Origin: Sanderia malayensis
Lineage: Eukaryota > Cnidaria > Scyphozoa > Semaeostomeae > Pelagiidae
Direction of reading: 5' to 3'
DNA: 64,000 bases
NCBI GenBank assembly: GCA_013076295.1
Contig: RQOL01000374.1
Span: 2,594,743-2,658,742, forward strand
The notes beneath the pieces were generated by a model that worked only from the letters and a program-made list of their open reading frames with translations, did no database searches and was not told the DNA's origin. Positions 36,476 through 46,166 of this stretch are shown here, piece by piece; positions within the stretch are counted from its first letter, which is position 1; every line of letters begins with the position of its first letter. Position numbers and translations under genes: made by a program.

Positions 36476-37275
36476 TATCACGTCGTTACTAAAAGCGGAA
36501 CAACCCAAGAACAAGCTGAACAACCCAAGAACAACCCAAGAGCAACCCGAGAACAACCCAAGAACAGTCCGAAAGCCCCAAGAACAACCCGAGAACAACC
36601 CAAAAACAAGCTTAAAGCCTCAAGAACAAGCTGAACAACCCAGAAAGAACGCAAGAACAACTTTCATGGCGTTATTGTGGGCTGGGGATGTGGTGATGGT
36701 TGCTTTTGTAAGAAATGGCCTACTAGTCAGTACCAATGAGATATATAGAAAATTTTCTATATACCTCATTGGTCAGTACGCGGCATCCACTGGATACATT
36801 TTTTTGAAAGTTAGTCAACATTCTGGACATTTTTTGGGAAAAATCCTTGATTTCCCACAAGGACTTATTGGAAATCAAGGACCACTTGGACAAACAGGAA
36901 AGAAAGAGGTGGCATGGCCTAAATTTCACAACACAAAAAACGTCGTCCGTCACCTTACCGCCACAACATTATTGCTTGGCGAAATCGCAAAAGGGGGACG
37001 AGCACTGCAGAACACAAATAATAAACGCATGCAAATGAAGACTTTTGTAAAGTATATGATTATTTCTGAGAGTAAACGGAGTCCTAAACTTCTAACATGC
37101 CATGCCATGCCACACGGCACTCATGGCGGGCCTTACATGGTTTACGCTTTCAACCTCATGAACATGGGATAGAAAGAACCCTATCAGGACAATTTTGCTT
37201 GGGTCGTTCTTGCGTTCTTTTTGGGTTGTTCAGCCTGTTCTTGGGTTGGGTTGTTACGCTTTTTAGTAACAACGT
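36476..37275. repeat. Inverted CAACCCAAGAA-rich low-complexity arms around a palindrome
   Basis: 36476-36666 is a degenerate tandem of AACAACCCAAGAACA-like words. 37190-37275 holds the shorter complement (GTTCTTGGGTTG). Between them, 36732-36773 is a palindrome of 20 paired bases out of 21: ACCAATGAG, TATATAGAAAA, TTTTCTATATA, CTCATTGGT. The plus-strand frame 36666-37172 lies across it, but has no recognisable domain and is probably not a gene. Confidence 0.7.
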
Positions 37276-37314
37276 CAGGCATCAAGCTACAGACACTTCC
37301 AGTTGTCAAACGTG

Positions 37315-38587
37315 AATCCATGTAGTTTGAGTTGTCCTGCAGTATTGAATAACTGTTACTTACTATCCAAATACAGCACAAATCCAATTAGCAAAATATT
37401 TCAAGATTGGCTAATATTCAAATATGGTTTTGAAGAAGAAAGCAGTAAAAGAACAAAATATTGTATTATCTAAAAGGATATGAAGGCAAAACAAATCAAT
37501 ATATCACGAAACTTGCTTTTCTTGCCATGAAATTTCAGAAAGTTCTCACAAATTTCAGTGTTATCAACAAGATACTGAGTGGAATTAGGATCCGCCAAGT
37601 ACTTCACCTCATTTTCCTGTCTATTGATAACCATATAATATCCTGACCAACCAAGTTTGGAAAAAAACTCAAGCTGAAAAATCAACATTCATATACAATA
37701 ATACAGCAGTAGAGTAGAGTAGTATGGGGTTACCCCCTCCCCTCACACCTGGAGAGAGGAGAGGGTAACCCCATACTTGACCTCACAGGAGTTTGCTGTG
37801 ACAGGGTGTTCTTTTATAATGAAAATTATGTGACAGGGTATTATAATTGGTAACAAAATTCTGGAACAGAGTATCATATAAACCATTGCTTTCATGAAGG
37901 TTGTAGAATAAAGTTTTACCATGTTCAAACTTCTTTTCCTTAACTATATGTTAGAATGTGTGAGGTGCTCAATGTCTTATTGTGTTTTACCCTATTGTGA
38001 GTTCTCTCAAAACAATTGATCTTGTATACTTTTGGAAAATTTTATACAACACAATGTACTTAGTGATATTGTACTACATACAATATATGTATGTTGCAAA
38101 TGTTTTCTGTTTCTTACCTCATGTGTTAAACGTCTGATCGAAGCCTCTGCCAACTTCTTTTCACTACAATCAGGCAAATTCCCCGGCTCAACATTATTCT
38201 GCCCTTCAGCTTTTTTCTTCCAAGAAAGTTTTTCTTCTGAACTGAGGGAATTCCACCTCATGTGAGCCTCCTTACTCCTTTCTGCAACAGGCCAGGCAGC
38301 CATTTCTGCAAATAAGTGTTAAAAAATTTGGTTGTTGGTTGTTAAGTAAAACATGTAAAACCACCTAAATAACACCACCTAAAAGCATCTGCTTATCCAA
38401 GAAATTAAGATCCGAGAAAGATCCAAGATATTTAAGATCCGAGATATTAAGAAGACCCAAGAAATTAAGATCCAGGATTTTGCAATGGTCTTCTCCAAGG
38501 CATGCATCAGAGGTTTTGGTTTTGGAGGTTTTGGTTTCCCGCGCTTTTTGCCTCGTGGTCTTGTCTTGTCTTCACTACCAACGATGG
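37315..38587 (-). CDS. HMG-like cargo gene of the KDZ element (exons partly resolved)
   Basis: Candidate first exon 38587-38480: MAIVGSEDKTRPRG, then KKRGKPKPPKPKPLMHALEK, a basic AT-hook-like leader. Second exon 38305-38118, after a TTATTTGCAG acceptor: RSKEAHMRWNSLSSEEKLSW followed by KKKAEG. This is the helix-2/helix-3 pattern of an HMG box. It ends RRLTHE at a GTAAGA donor. Third exon from 37673: LEFFSKLGWSGYYMVINRQE then STQYLVDNTEICENFLKF. A further exon-like frame lies near 37315-37190 (SVCSLMPDVVTKKRNN). HMG boxes bend DNA and are reported companions of KDZ elements, as I recall. The first and last exons are uncertain, and linkage to the acidic gene downstream is possible. Confidence 0.45.
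37721..37777. repeat. Hairpin with 15-bp perfect arms
   Basis: AGTATGGGGTTACCC at 37721-37735 pairs with GGGTAACCCCATACT at 37763-37777. Inside, a pyrimidine tract (CCTCCCCTC) faces a purine tract (GAGAGGAGAG), extending the stem imperfectly. It lies in an intergenic or intronic part of the KDZ cargo. Confidence 0.8.
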
Positions 38588-39090
38588 CCACCGATTAAGC
38601 CAAGCCGAAAATGATGTAATTGAAAATGTAAGTAGACTACGTTTTGTATTCTTATCCAATATTAATTTCATGATCATTTCATCAGTTTATTATCAATATT
38701 CATTAATTAGATCATTTCATGATTTGTACCGAGTTTTCTGCGTTAAGTACTAGTTTTCCTATAAGGGTCTTTTTATCTTCAACCCTGGTTGGAAGTCTCA
38801 GGGAGGTGCAAAGGGTGAAATGCCATGAATATTTCTAAAGGAAAAACGTCAGCAATGTTGGCTGGAAAAGCTGGGAAAGGTAAAGAAACAATAAATTTCT
38901 CTTAATATATCGGATCTTAATATCTCGGATCTTAATTTCTTGGATCTTAATATATCGGATCTTAATATCTCGTATCTTAAAATCCTGGATCTTAATATCT
39001 TGGATCTTAATATCTTGGATCTTAATATCTCGGATCTTAATATCTCGGATCTTGGATCTTGAATCTTGGATCTTGAATCTTAAATTATAC
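38395..39090. repeat. GATCTTAATATCTCG minisatellite, with inverted partner arm
   Basis: 38900-39085 contains about ten to twelve variants of a 15-base word close to GGATCTTAATATCTC. 38395-38475 carries the reverse complement (AAGATCCGAGATATTAAGA-like words), so the roughly 400 bp between them are bracketed by inverted minisatellite arms. The candidate first exon of the HMG-like gene lies inside this bracket. Confidence 0.75.
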
Positions 39091-39135
39091 CTTCCCTAAA
39101 AATTCATCTGAAACACAAAACACAAAAAACATATA
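39091..39135. other. Spacer
   Basis: Nothing recognisable. Confidence 0.3.
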
Positions 39136-39310
39136 CAGTCAACTCTGCCTAATTGGAACTCGTATAATTTGAACTTTTACTAATTCGAACCAAATTCTGT
39201 GGTCCCTTGAGAAATTCCTAACAAACCCTTATAAAAAAATCTCTATAATTCGAACCTCTGTAATTCGACCTAATTTTTTTGTCCCGTCAGAAAAAACCCT
39301 CTGTAATTGT
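39136..39310. mobile_element. pogo/Tigger-like terminal fragment
   Basis: CAGTCAACTCTGCCTAATTG is followed by several TAATTCGAAC words (39150-39300). CAGT..ACTC plus repeated AATTCGAAC is the usual start of Tigger/pogo inverted repeats. No matching right end or transposase was found nearby. Confidence 0.5.
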
Positions 39311-39849
39311 AGAAACCCTCTGTACTTTGCGCCAATGTCAGTTAATTACCTGATGAAATAACTTCTTTATTTTTGCTCTGGTCTCTGGCAAGCCCATTGA
39401 ATCTTGCCTCATTAGGCAAATCGACGCAAATTGACTTACAGACAGTGATTTTTACAAGGCTGTTTAAGCGTGGCACTTTCTAGAAGTCAGATCCGATCAC
39501 TAGAACTTTATCAATGGCACTCATTATAGTACCCAAGCCTGTCAAGTTCATTGAAGATGCAGATGAGGTATTAAGGCCAATAAAATTCAATTTCTTTCGA
39601 TGCTGAACTGCCAGTTAGTGGTGATACAAAAATTGGAGCGTTCTATTTCATGTAAAAGGTTATCACACATGTACCAAAGTGTATGAAGACCTGTATTTAA
39701 TGAAGCTTTAGAAGCTAAAAGACAACCAGAGAACACAGACACTGACCGGTTCGTTTGTCCAGATCTTCACATCTTCCATCCAGCTTCTCTGCGGTCGACC
39801 TCTTCCCCGTTGTCCATCAACCCTTCCGTGCATCACTGTATGTGCAAGA

Positions 39850-40256
39850 GTGCATCCCTCGATTAAGCCCCACATAAAAATCATTTCTGCAAATAAGACC
39901 CCCCTCGAATACGCCCTCATAAATGCAGAATAATATCTTATTTCGAGAAAGCCCCCAGAGGGCAATAGCTATACAATATCACTTCCTTTCACTCGAGACA
40001 AAAAACAAGAAGAAACGCGATTTTCGTGATGATAAACAAATTATAGTTTTTGTTAGATCTTCACACAGCACTTTGTGAAAAAAGATTAGCTGATTGAGAA
40101 AATTATGTCGCCTTTTTTCTGCCAACTTTTGAGGAAAAAGGAAAACCTTGAAATAAGCCCACCTTGAATAAGCCCCCCACCCTCGAATAAGTCCCCACCC
40201 AAAAATTCATTTTTGCAAATAAGCGCCCGGGGGCTTATTCGAGGATTTACGGTAAA
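39850..40256. mobile_element. MITE-like fragment rich in AATAAGCCCCC words
   Basis: The left part has CCCCCCTCGAATACGCCCTC, and the right part GCCCCCCACCCTCGAATAAG then CGGGGGCTTATTCGAGG and ATTTACGGTAAAT. The TTACGGTA end and G/C-rich blocks recall the element at 19.66-20.08 kb. The interior is unrelated AT-rich DNA. Confidence 0.5.
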
Positions 40257-40264
40257 TCTGTTCT

Positions 40265-40621
40265 TTGTCTAGGCATTGTTTTTCATCGAAGCAGTGCGTT
40301 GCGTGGCTTCAGATTTTAGTGACTCAAAAAATCAAAAACGAGAAGAGCTTCCTTCAACTTCGTTCTTTTCTTCAACAAATCAACACGATTTTGCAAATAT
40401 ATTTCGATTCGAAAATGGAACCGAATAAAGAAAATAAAGAGTTTCCGGATAAAAACGCCAAATTTCTCAAAAACATTTCGATCGTGCTTCAAAATAGTTT
40501 CTTCAAAGCAAAGACAGAATCTTTCATCATCCGAAATTTTCTATTTAATCAGTGTGTGTCTGCTCTGTGGCATGGCAGGCTCGGACGAGTAAAGCAGAAG
40601 CAATTTCTTGCGCAGGGTTGA
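40265..40621 (+). CDS. Unidentified ORF, 118 codons
   Basis: A single open frame, lysine-, asparagine- and phenylalanine-rich (MEPNKENKEFPDKNAKFLKN from the internal ATG near 40414). No domain recognised, no neighbours that explain it, and no clear splice sites. It could be a further small cargo gene of the KDZ element, or chance. Confidence 0.2.
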   Translation: MSRHCFSSKQCVAWLQILVTQKIKNEKSFLQLRSFLQQINTILQIYFDSKMEPNKENKEFPDKNAKFLKNISIVLQNSFFKAKTESFIIRNFLFNQCVSALWHGRLGRVKQKQFLAQG

Positions 40622-40699
40622 TCATCTTGATCTCGGTTTTGAACGAGGAAGTCCAAATCACAAAACTCTAAAAGAGACGCTAATTCACAGACTTTACAC

Positions 40700-40704
40700 T
40701 CTTC

Positions 40705-40743
<39 letters not shown>
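40700..40743. repeat. (TA)n microsatellite
   Basis: About 20 uninterrupted TA units preceded by CATATATA. Confidence 0.95.
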
Positions 40744-40746
<3 letters not shown>

Positions 40747-41097
40747 AGGTGAGATAATAATAGTTGTTGTCGTTGTGCTGGTTCCAGGTATAGCTAGCTA
40801 GCTTCACGTGGTTGCAAAAGGTGGCCTTCGGTGCTTCCATGTTTTAGTACGTACATAAGAAAATAAAATAAATTAATTTCCAATTCATAAATAATTCAAA
40901 ACAGGAAATATAATGACAACGTTCAGTTCTTAACGGTAAAGCTACTGTCGAAATTGATTGTGTTGATTCAAGACGAAGACAGAAGTGTATAATATTGAAC
41001 CCGAGGGATTCTACTAGCCAACTGGGCCAGTCCCTGGCTTTCATGACCACAATAAAATGTTGTAAAAGATAAAATAAAACAACCAAAAAGTTGTTAC

Positions 41098-41396
41098 AAA
41101 ATACCTCCACTCCACAGCGATGAACAAAACATGTTATGTCCGGATAGTTTTCTGGAAAACTTTGATTTGGCATGCGAAAATGTGGCACTATCCTCGTTCT
41201 GTCCGGAAGCTTCATCTCGACGGCGCTTTCGGTTGTTTATCCATACTTTTATCTTGGCTACAGACAAACCAGTCTTCTCTGAGAGCTCGTTAAATTCGGC
41301 AGAAAAATTATTCGAAGTAGAAATTAAACCATTCGTAAATGCTGTGTTTAAAATTTCTCGCTGAGGTTCAGACAAAGCAATATTGGAATTCTCCAT
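41098..41396 (-). CDS. Homeodomain cargo gene at the right end of the KDZ element
   Basis: From MENSNIALSEPQREILNTAF (start 41396) the frame shows a homeodomain-like fold: helix 1 around SEPQREILNTAFTNG, helix 2 around SAEFNELSEKTGL, and recognition helix 3 SVAKIKVWINNRKRRR, with the invariant Trp48, Asn51 and Arg52 present (WINNRK where WFQNRR is usual). The upstream open frame continues in phase to an ATG inside the right TIR (41516). A GTATTT donor at about 41098 follows LWSG, so at least one more exon lies to the left, which I could not place. No stop within the exon. The likely role is sequence-specific DNA binding, perhaps to the element's own ends or promoters. Homeodomain-like folds in other transposon proteins are the main alternative reading. 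Confidence 0.6.
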
Positions 41397-41476
41397 CTCG
41401 ACAGATTTGCAATTTACAAACACCGCCCAACAAATAAAGTTAGTATGATATGAAGAAACGTCAAATATGCGTCTGC

Positions 41477-41649
41477 GCAAAGCAGTAAATGTTTTGAATG
41501 GGAACAGCATGGCCATGACAATATGCTTAATGATTAATCACTCATGTTGCCACATGAACCGGATGAAACGCCTTGTATTCATTACAGCATGTTGGATTAA
41601 TCAACTGATTATTATTACTACATGTAAGTGATTAATACCGGGCCGGGTG
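41477..41649 (-). repeat. Right TIR of the KDZ element (173 bp)
   Basis: Reverse complement of 23488-23660 with one mismatch seen, ending in CCGGGCCGGGTG directly before TGCTGTT. Confidence 0.9.
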
Positions 41650-41687
41650 TGCTGTTTGAAAAACTATGGGTGAATACATTTTCATAT

Positions 41688-42690
41688 CTAGATATATGGA
41701 TATATGAGGAGATGTCTTTTACACATCTTCTTACCATAAACCAATTTGATGCCAATTCTCGTGAATAAGCGTCTGCATTGTTGATTCCATTCAACCTGAA
41801 TTTCAAGCAAAGATCCGCATTTACCGCAGATGTCTCCATCAAAATCAGGTATACCACCTAATCCACTATTTGGAAGTTGTTGAATAGCGTCAACAAAAGT
41901 TGCATTATACATGCATCATGAATCATTTCGATTTGGGATAACTTTAAAGTTAGGCGTGGCCTGAAAAATCAACAGCAATATGCAACATGAAATACATATG
42001 ATCACCAATGGTTATGTCGATTAACTCAGTCAACACACATAAAGTTCTTGAAAGGAAAGCTACCTTAGTATAACCATGCTCAGTCTCATCACATCACCTG
42101 AGGAAAATATATCATCTTATTTAAAATTGTAGAACTTTTAAAATGTGACACATCAAACTTAGAGGTTAAGAATTAAGAATATCAGTACCTCCAACAATTT
42201 CATGTGGAACTTCCATGCCGTCAAAAGCATACCATTTTGTAGTCATATTTTTTACTGCTGTGATATGAAAGCAATCTGGAAATGACTCTTGGAGTCTTTT
42301 ATGAACATCTATAGATTGGTAAAGAGGTTTAAGTGCTTCAATATGTTTTACGTATTCATCAATCATACGCAACAAAACTGAAGAACAGTTTTTAACATTA
42401 CAATTTGCGTATCAGAATGAGCATAACTAGTAAAATAATAATGAATCTAGCATTGAAATACAGTTGAAGAAACAAGCAATACAATAAATGCAACTGCTAT
42501 GCGAAAAACATCTTACCATCAGTTTTTTCTGAAATACGCGATGTTAGAGCGCAAACATAGTCAACCCGACCTTGGCTACATGAACAAGTATACAGCCAGA
42601 TATTTCCGTCAAGCAAAAAGCTGCTAACCCTTTTTATAAATTGATATTTATTTCTCTGCAAAAACATGAAAATAGATGTTAGAATTGCCA
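41688..42690 (-). pseudogene. Unidentified spliced gene fragment, cysteine-rich
   Basis: Three exon-like frames read leftwards. About 42655-42515 has KYQFIKRVSSFLLDGNIWLY then TCSCSQGRVDYVCALTSRIS, ending at a GTAAGA donor. About 42375-42190 has MIDEYVKHIEALKPLYQSID and ends IVGG before GTACTG. About 41870-41690 has IPDFDGDICGKCGSLLEIQV. The CSCS...C block could be a SWIM-like zinc site, lacking the final His. The KDZ element inserted just 40 bp beyond the last frame, and a Helitron-like copy lies directly upstream, so the gene may be cut on both sides. Family unknown. Confidence 0.35.
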
Positions 42691-42705
42691 CCTTATATTT
42701 TTAAA

Positions 42706-45700
42706 CTAGGGGTCATCACTCGCTTCGCTCGTTCGCCCCAGCCCGTCAAGTAAAAAAGGCTTAATCTGGTTGGCGCACTTCGTGCGCTGCATTCGCTAAC
42801 GCACATGCCCCTTTCAACCCCACTACAATGGGTTAGCTCGCTGCGCTCGCCTATGGTTGGCGCACTTCGTGGGCTGCATTCGCTAACGCTCATGCCCCTT
42901 TCAACCCCGCTTACAATGGGTTAGCTCGCTGCGCTCGCCTATGGTTGGCGCACTTCGTGCGCTGCATTCGCTAACGCTCATGCCCCTTTCAACCCCACTT
43001 ACAATGGGTTAGCTCGCTGCGCTCGCCTATGGTTGGCGCACCTCGTGCGCTGCATTCGCTGACGCTCATGCCCCTTTCAACCCCGCTTACAATGGGTTAG
43101 CTCGCTGCGCTCGCCTATGGTTGGCGCACTTCGTGCGCTGCATTCGCTAACGCTCATGCCCCTTTCAACCCCACTTACAATGGGTTAGCTTGTTGCGCTC
43201 GCCTATGGTTGGCGCACTTCGTGCGCTGCATTCGCTAACGCTCATGCCCCTTTCTACCCCACTACAAAGGGGTTAGCTCGCTGCGCTCGCCTATGGTTGG
43301 CGCACTTCGTGCGCTGCATTCGCTAGCGCTCATGCCCCTTTCTACCCCACTACAATGGGTTAGCTCGCTGCGCTCGCCTATGGTTGGCGCACTTCGTGCG
43401 CTGCACTCGCTAACGCTCATGCCCCTTTCAACCCCGCTTACAATGGGTTAGCTCGCTGCGCTCGCCTATGGTTGGCGCACTTCGTGCGCTGCATTCGCTA
43501 ACGCTCATGCCCCTTTCAACCCCCCTTACAATGGGTTAGCTCGCTGCGCTCGCCTATGGTTGGCGCACTTCGTGCGCTGCATTCGCTAACGCTCATGCCC
43601 CTTTCAACCCCACTTACAATGGGTTAGCTCGCTGCGCTCGCCTATGGTTGGCGCACTTCGTGCGCTGCATTCGCTAACGCACATGCCCCTTTCAACCCCA
43701 CTACAATGGGTTAGCTCGCTGCGCTCGCTTATGGTTGGCGCACTTCGTGGGCTGCATTCGCTAACGCTCATGCCCCTTTCAACCCCGCTTACAATGGGTT
43801 AGCTCGCTGCGCTCGCCTATGGTTGGCGCACTTCGTGCGCTGCATTCGCTAACGCTCATGCCCCTTTCAACCCCACTTACAATGGGTTAGCTCGCTGCGC
43901 TCGCCTATGTTTGGCGCACTTCGTGCGCTGCACTCGCTAATGCTCATGCCCCTTTTAACCCCACGTACCATGGGCTAGCTCGCTGCGCTCGCCTGTGGTT
44001 GGCGCACTTCGTGCGCTGCATTCGCTAACGCTCATGCCCCTTTCAACCCCACGTACCATGGGTTAGCTCGCTGCGCTCGCCTATGGTTGGCGCACTTCGT
44101 GCGCTGCATTCGCTAACGCTCATGCCCCTTTCAACCCCACTTACAATGGGTTAGCTTGCTGCGCTCGCCTATGGTTGGCGCACTTCGTGCGCTGCATTCG
44201 CTAACGCTCATGCCCCTTTCTACCCCACTACAATGGGTTAGCTCGCTGCGCTCGCCTATGGTTGGCGCACTTTGTGCGCTGCATTCGCTAGCGCTCATGC
44301 CCCTTTCTACCCCACTACAATGGGTTAGCTCGCGGCGCTCGCCTATGGTTGGCGCACTTCGTGCGCTGCACTCGCTAACGCTCATGCCCCTTTCAACCCC
44401 GCTTACAATGGGTTAGCTCGCTGCGCTCGCCTATGGTTGGCGCACTTCGTGCGCTGCATTCGCTAACGCTCATGCCCCTTTCAACCCCACTTACAATGGG
44501 TTAGCTCGCTGCGCTCGCCTATGGTTGGCGCACTTCGTGCGCTGCATTCGCTAACGCTCATGCCCCTTTCAACCCCACTTACAATGGGTTAGCTCGCTGC
44601 GCTCGCCTATGTTTGGCGCACTTCGTGCGCTGCATTCGCTAACGCACATGCCCCTTTCAACCCCACTACAATGGGTTAGCTCGCTGCGCTCGCCTATGGT
44701 TGGCGCACTTCGTGGGCTGCATTCGCTAACGCTCATGCCCCTTTCAACCCCGCTTACAATGGGTTAGCTCGCTGCGCTCGCCTATGGTTGGCGCACTTCG
44801 TGCGCTGCATTCGCTAACGCTCATGCCCCTTTCAACCCCACTTACAATGGGTTAGCTCGCTGCGCTCGCCTATGGTTGGCGCACTTCGTGCGCTGCACTC
44901 GCTAACGCTCATGCCCCTTTTAACCCCACGTACCATGGGCTAGCTCGCTGCGCTCGCCTGTGGTTGGCGCACTTCGTGCGCTGCATTCGCTAACGCTCAT
45001 GCCCCTTTCAACCCCACGTACCATGGGTTAGCTCGCTGCGCTCGCCTGTCTATCTATTATCAAGAAACATTGACTGATAGGGCGCACTTCGTGCGCTGCA
45101 TTCGCTAACGCTCATGCCCCTTTCAACCCCACTTACAATGGGTTAGCTCGCTGCGCTCGTCTGTCTATCTATTATCAAGAAACATTGACTGATAGGGCGC
45201 ACTTCGTGCGCTGCATTCGCTTCGCTCATGCCTCTTTCAACCCCACGTACAATGGGTTAGCTCGCTGCGCTCTCCTGTTTCTTGATAATAGATATATTAT
45301 CAAGAAACATTGACTGATAGGGCGCACTTCGTGCGCTGCATTCGCTTCGCTCATGCCTCTGCCTACTCCTCTTGCAACAGTTTGGCTCGCTTCGCTCGCC
45401 TGATAACCCATTATCATAATTTGTTTGCTAAAACTTTGGGCTTGTTTACATTAGGCCTAAGCGTCGCAAGCATGCCCAAGCAACAATGGCGGTCGTCTGC
45501 TACCTAAACTACAACTATCTCACTCAAAAAACAAAACAAAGCTATCACCTGTGTTCTCAATTGCAGGACAAAATTACAGGAAATAATTTTCCAGAGGTCT
45601 CTCAAACAATTAGCAAGTCTTTACAAAGATAATTCAGGTCGTAAAACACTTTGAAAGGCGCCGAGTTATCCTTTGTGTTGAAAACAAAAACACGCGTCTT

Positions 45701-46166
45701 CTCCAAAAGTACCTGCTGTTCAACCTGAGGGCAAATTTGCATGATAACGAAATACGCGTGACTGTTCACGTGAAGTCGCGAAAGAGCCAATCAACTTGCA
45801 GCAAAAAGCGAAACGCGTCACGTGAACAGCGAACGCTTTGTTCGAATTTGGAGTTCGCAACGCGAATTTGGAAGTTTCGCCACCGTAAACCGTAGTTTTT
45901 TCGTGATAGCACAAATTAGCAGAATAATTAATGGAATAATTCAAAAATTCGGGAGAATATCGAAGAACAAAATCCATTACCCTGGTTAAATTAATAAACT
46001 AAACATTCAGTGTGAATTTCATTGGCATATACCCACATACAAAAAAGCCTTTGTGATCACACGGTTCGCCGTTTCGGCCCATTGTTTTTGGGCGTTCGAC
46101 CTATTGTTTCCGGTCGAATCTATTGTTTTTGGCAAGGAAAATGCGTCATCACGTGACTCCGCAGAA
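42706..46166 (-). mobile_element. Helitron-like element, copy B, with expanded satellite core
   Basis: Read on the minus strand it starts TTCTGCGGAGTCACGTGATG at 46166 and ends GACCCCTAG at 42706. A lies before and T after, as for copies A and C. The 5' block (46166-45400) is closely similar to 24217-25010. The remainder is a tandem array that makes this copy 3461 bp instead of about 1.0-1.3 kb. There are no Rep/helicase genes. Confidence 0.72.
42765..45060. repeat. 88-bp tandem array, about 26 units
   Basis: The landmark CTATGGTTGGCGCAC recurs at 42851, 42939 and 43027, a period of 88 bp, with high similarity between units. Each unit contains GCGCACTTCGTGCGC (a palindrome), ATTCGCTAACGCTCATGCCC, TTTCAACCCC, and TTAGCTCGCTGCGCTCGCC. 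Blocks of several units recur with the same sequence variants (for example GTGGGCTGCATT and CTACCCCACTACAA), suggesting higher-order duplication. From 45040 to 45400 a longer unit with TCTATCTATTATCAAGAAAC takes over. Confidence 0.92.

Larger units (their letters stand above)
23481..41656 (+). mobile_element. Giant KDZ-type transposon (18.16 kb) with TIRs and target duplication
   Basis: The element spans 23488-41649. TGCTGTT sits directly outside both ends (23481-23487 and 41650-41656), a 7-bp direct repeat read as the target duplication. The left 173 bp (23488-23660, from CACCCGGCCCGGTATTAATC to CTGCTTTGC) matches the reverse complement of the right 173 bp (41477-41649) with one difference seen (TTGAGC against TTAAGC). 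Between the ends are a KDZ transposase, a C2H2 gene and an unplaced ORF reading rightwards, and acidic, HMG-like and homeodomain genes reading leftwards. A 142-bp tandem repeat, a Helitron-like insertion and fragments of short elements are also inside. KDZ (Kyakuja-Dileera-Zisupton) transposons are large, intron-containing and often carry extra genes. Confidence 0.85.

Noticed and set aside
36666..37172. 168-codon plus-strand ORF
   Set aside because: It spans a palindrome, has no domain, and lies antisense to the HMG-like/acidic genes.
44131..44416. Open frames on both strands with repeated MSVSECSARSAPTIGER-like words
   Set aside because: Produced by the 88-bp array inside the Helitron-like element; both strands are open at once, and nothing supports translation.
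42765..45060. Possible CRISPR-like array
   Set aside because: Units are head-to-tail with no unique spacers, and the context is eukaryotic; it is a satellite.
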